From Bacillota bacterium (GTDB lineage: Bacteria; Bacillota_E; Sulfobacillia; Sulfobacillales; Sulfobacillaceae), in the NCBI GenBank assembly GCA_021802375.1, contig JAKAAL010000352.1, positions 1 through 5,510 on the forward strand: a stretch of 5,510 nt of DNA, in the 5' to 3' direction. The translations under genes were made by a program, and so were the position numbers. Below the pieces are notes generated by a model. The model was given only the letters and a program-made list of their open reading frames with translations. It made no database searches and had not been told where the DNA came from. Shown here in pieces: positions 4,744-5,510 of the stretch; within the stretch, counting starts at the first letter, position 1; every line of letters begins with the position of its first letter.

Positions 4744-5510
4744 TCAAATCTTGGGGGGTTCTCCGGTCTTTAACGGCTTCCACCAGGTTTCGTGTTGGCG
4801 GTACCATGACACGGTCTCATCTAGGGCCGAGAGCCAGGCATGACGAGCGTGCCATCCTAGTTCCGTCTCTAACCTGGTTGGATCGATGGCATAGCGCCGA
4901 TCGTGGCCCAAGCGGTCGTCCACCGGCACAATCACCGTTTCGGGCAACTCCATCTGTCTCAGCAGTTCCAGAGCCACCTCTCGATTCGAATGTTCATTTC
5001 GCGCCCCGACGTTGTAGACCCGACCCGCCTGACCTCGGGTCAGCACCTCCCATACCGCTTCTACATGGTCCATGACGTAAATCCAGTCGCGAATATTGTT
5101 CCCATCCCCATACAGCGGCCATGGCTTGCCCTCCACGCCATTGGTGATGAACAGAGGAATCAGTTTCTCTGGATATTGATACGGTCCATAGTTATTCGAA
5201 CAGCGCGTAATCACCACATTCTGGGCATAGGTATGGTGGTGAGCCAAGACCAAAAGGTCGGCAGAAGCCTTAGATGCCGAATAGGGACTCGAAGGATCGA
5301 GCGGGCTTTCCTCAGTAAAAAAACCGTCAGACCCGAGACTGCCATAGACTTCGTCGGTGGACATCTGTAAATATTTGCCGACACCGTAACGCCGCCCGTA
5401 ATGCAACAAAACTTCTGTACCTAACACATTGGTCGAGATAAACGGTTCAGGGTCCGCAATCGAACGATCCACATGGGATTCAGCTGCTTTGTATGCCAAT
5501 GAGGTCGGAG
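4744..5510 (-). CDS. rfbB: dTDP-glucose 4,6-dehydratase (N-terminus outside window)
   Basis: RfbB/RmlB converts dTDP-glucose to dTDP-4-keto-6-deoxyglucose, the second step of dTDP-rhamnose synthesis for cell-surface glycans. It is a cytoplasmic short-chain (extended SDR) dehydratase using bound NAD. The window holds about 255 C-terminal residues of a family usually 320-360 long; the Gly-rich NAD-binding start lies beyond the right edge. Numbering from the TTG-encoded Leu at 5499, the visible blocks are AAESHVDRSI (5-14), the active-site STDEVYG (47-53, with Thr48, Asp49 and Glu50), YSASK (73-77, Tyr and Lys of the SDR pair), CSNNYGPYQYPEKLIP (from 100), and then IRDWIYVMDH, YNVGARNE and GHDRRYAID. 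It ends at TGA 4746-4744. The few residues just before AAESHVDRSI (SLAYK) do not match the usual VNF/MHL-type strand. The TTG at 5499 is not a believable start, since it would remove the NAD-binding site. No rfbA, rfbC or rfbD is visible in the window. Confidence 0.96.
   Translation of the reverse strand, partial: PTSLAYKAAESHVDRSIADPEPFISTNVLGTEVLLHYGRRYGVGKYLQMSTDEVYGSLGSDGFFTEESPLDPSSPYSASKASADLLVLAHHHTYAQNVVITRCSNNYGPYQYPEKLIPLFITNGVEGKPWPLYGDGNNIRDWIYVMDHVEAVWEVLTRGQAGRVYNVGARNEHSNREVALELLRQMELPETVIVPVDDRLGHDRRYAIDPTRLETELGWHARHAWLSALDETVSWYRQHETWWKPLKTGEPPKI

Noticed and set aside
4691..4807. GGTACCAT occurring twice (4691-4698 and 4800-4807) as a possible repeated site
   Set aside because: The second copy encodes Trp-Tyr of rfbB in a normal reading frame; an 8-bp match at this distance is not meaningful.

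Overview
The window most likely comes from a Bacillota (Firmicutes) chromosome of middling GC. The best clue is the aldo/keto reductase, which reads like Bacillus YvgN/YtbE along its whole length. Strong AGGAGG-type ribosome binding sites agree with this. The genus cannot be fixed from the sequence; an environmental Sulfobacillus-like lineage is only a guess.

Layout, left to right. (1) Positions 1-238 hold the C-terminal end of an unrecognised plus-strand gene that began before the window. (2) Positions 239-440 are non-coding and carry a plausible sigma-A promoter (340-368), a 20-bp imperfect inverted repeat (391-410) and the ribosome binding site of the next gene. (3) Positions 441-3671 are a tight plus-strand operon of three genes with overlapping ends: a 267-aa protein of unknown family with a predicted coiled coil, then two different P-loop ATPases of 401 and 410 aa. 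The second resembles the DUF2791/BrxC-BrxD family known from BREX and related phage-defence operons; the first looks like a more divergent relative. (4) Positions 3672-3800 are a convergent intergenic gap with a perfect 10-bp stem hairpin (3746-3780), probably a terminator. (5) On the minus strand, a complete YvgN-type aldo/keto reductase (3801-4631) lies downstream of rfbB (4744 to the right edge), a dTDP-glucose 4,6-dehydratase cut by the window edge.

The minus-strand genes are ordinary metabolism (carbonyl detoxification and nucleotide-sugar synthesis). The plus-strand trio is the unusual part. Its overlapping starts suggest that the three proteins are made together and act as one complex. 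The two ATPases differ in their catalytic motifs: the first has a textbook Walker A but Asp-Asn in Walker B, while the second has Asp-Glu in Walker B but Ala at the first Walker A position. This suggests a hetero-ATPase in which the subunits have different jobs. No nuclease, methylase, helicase or protease is visible, so if this is a defence or DNA-transaction system, its effector is either upstream of the window or of a kind not recognised here.
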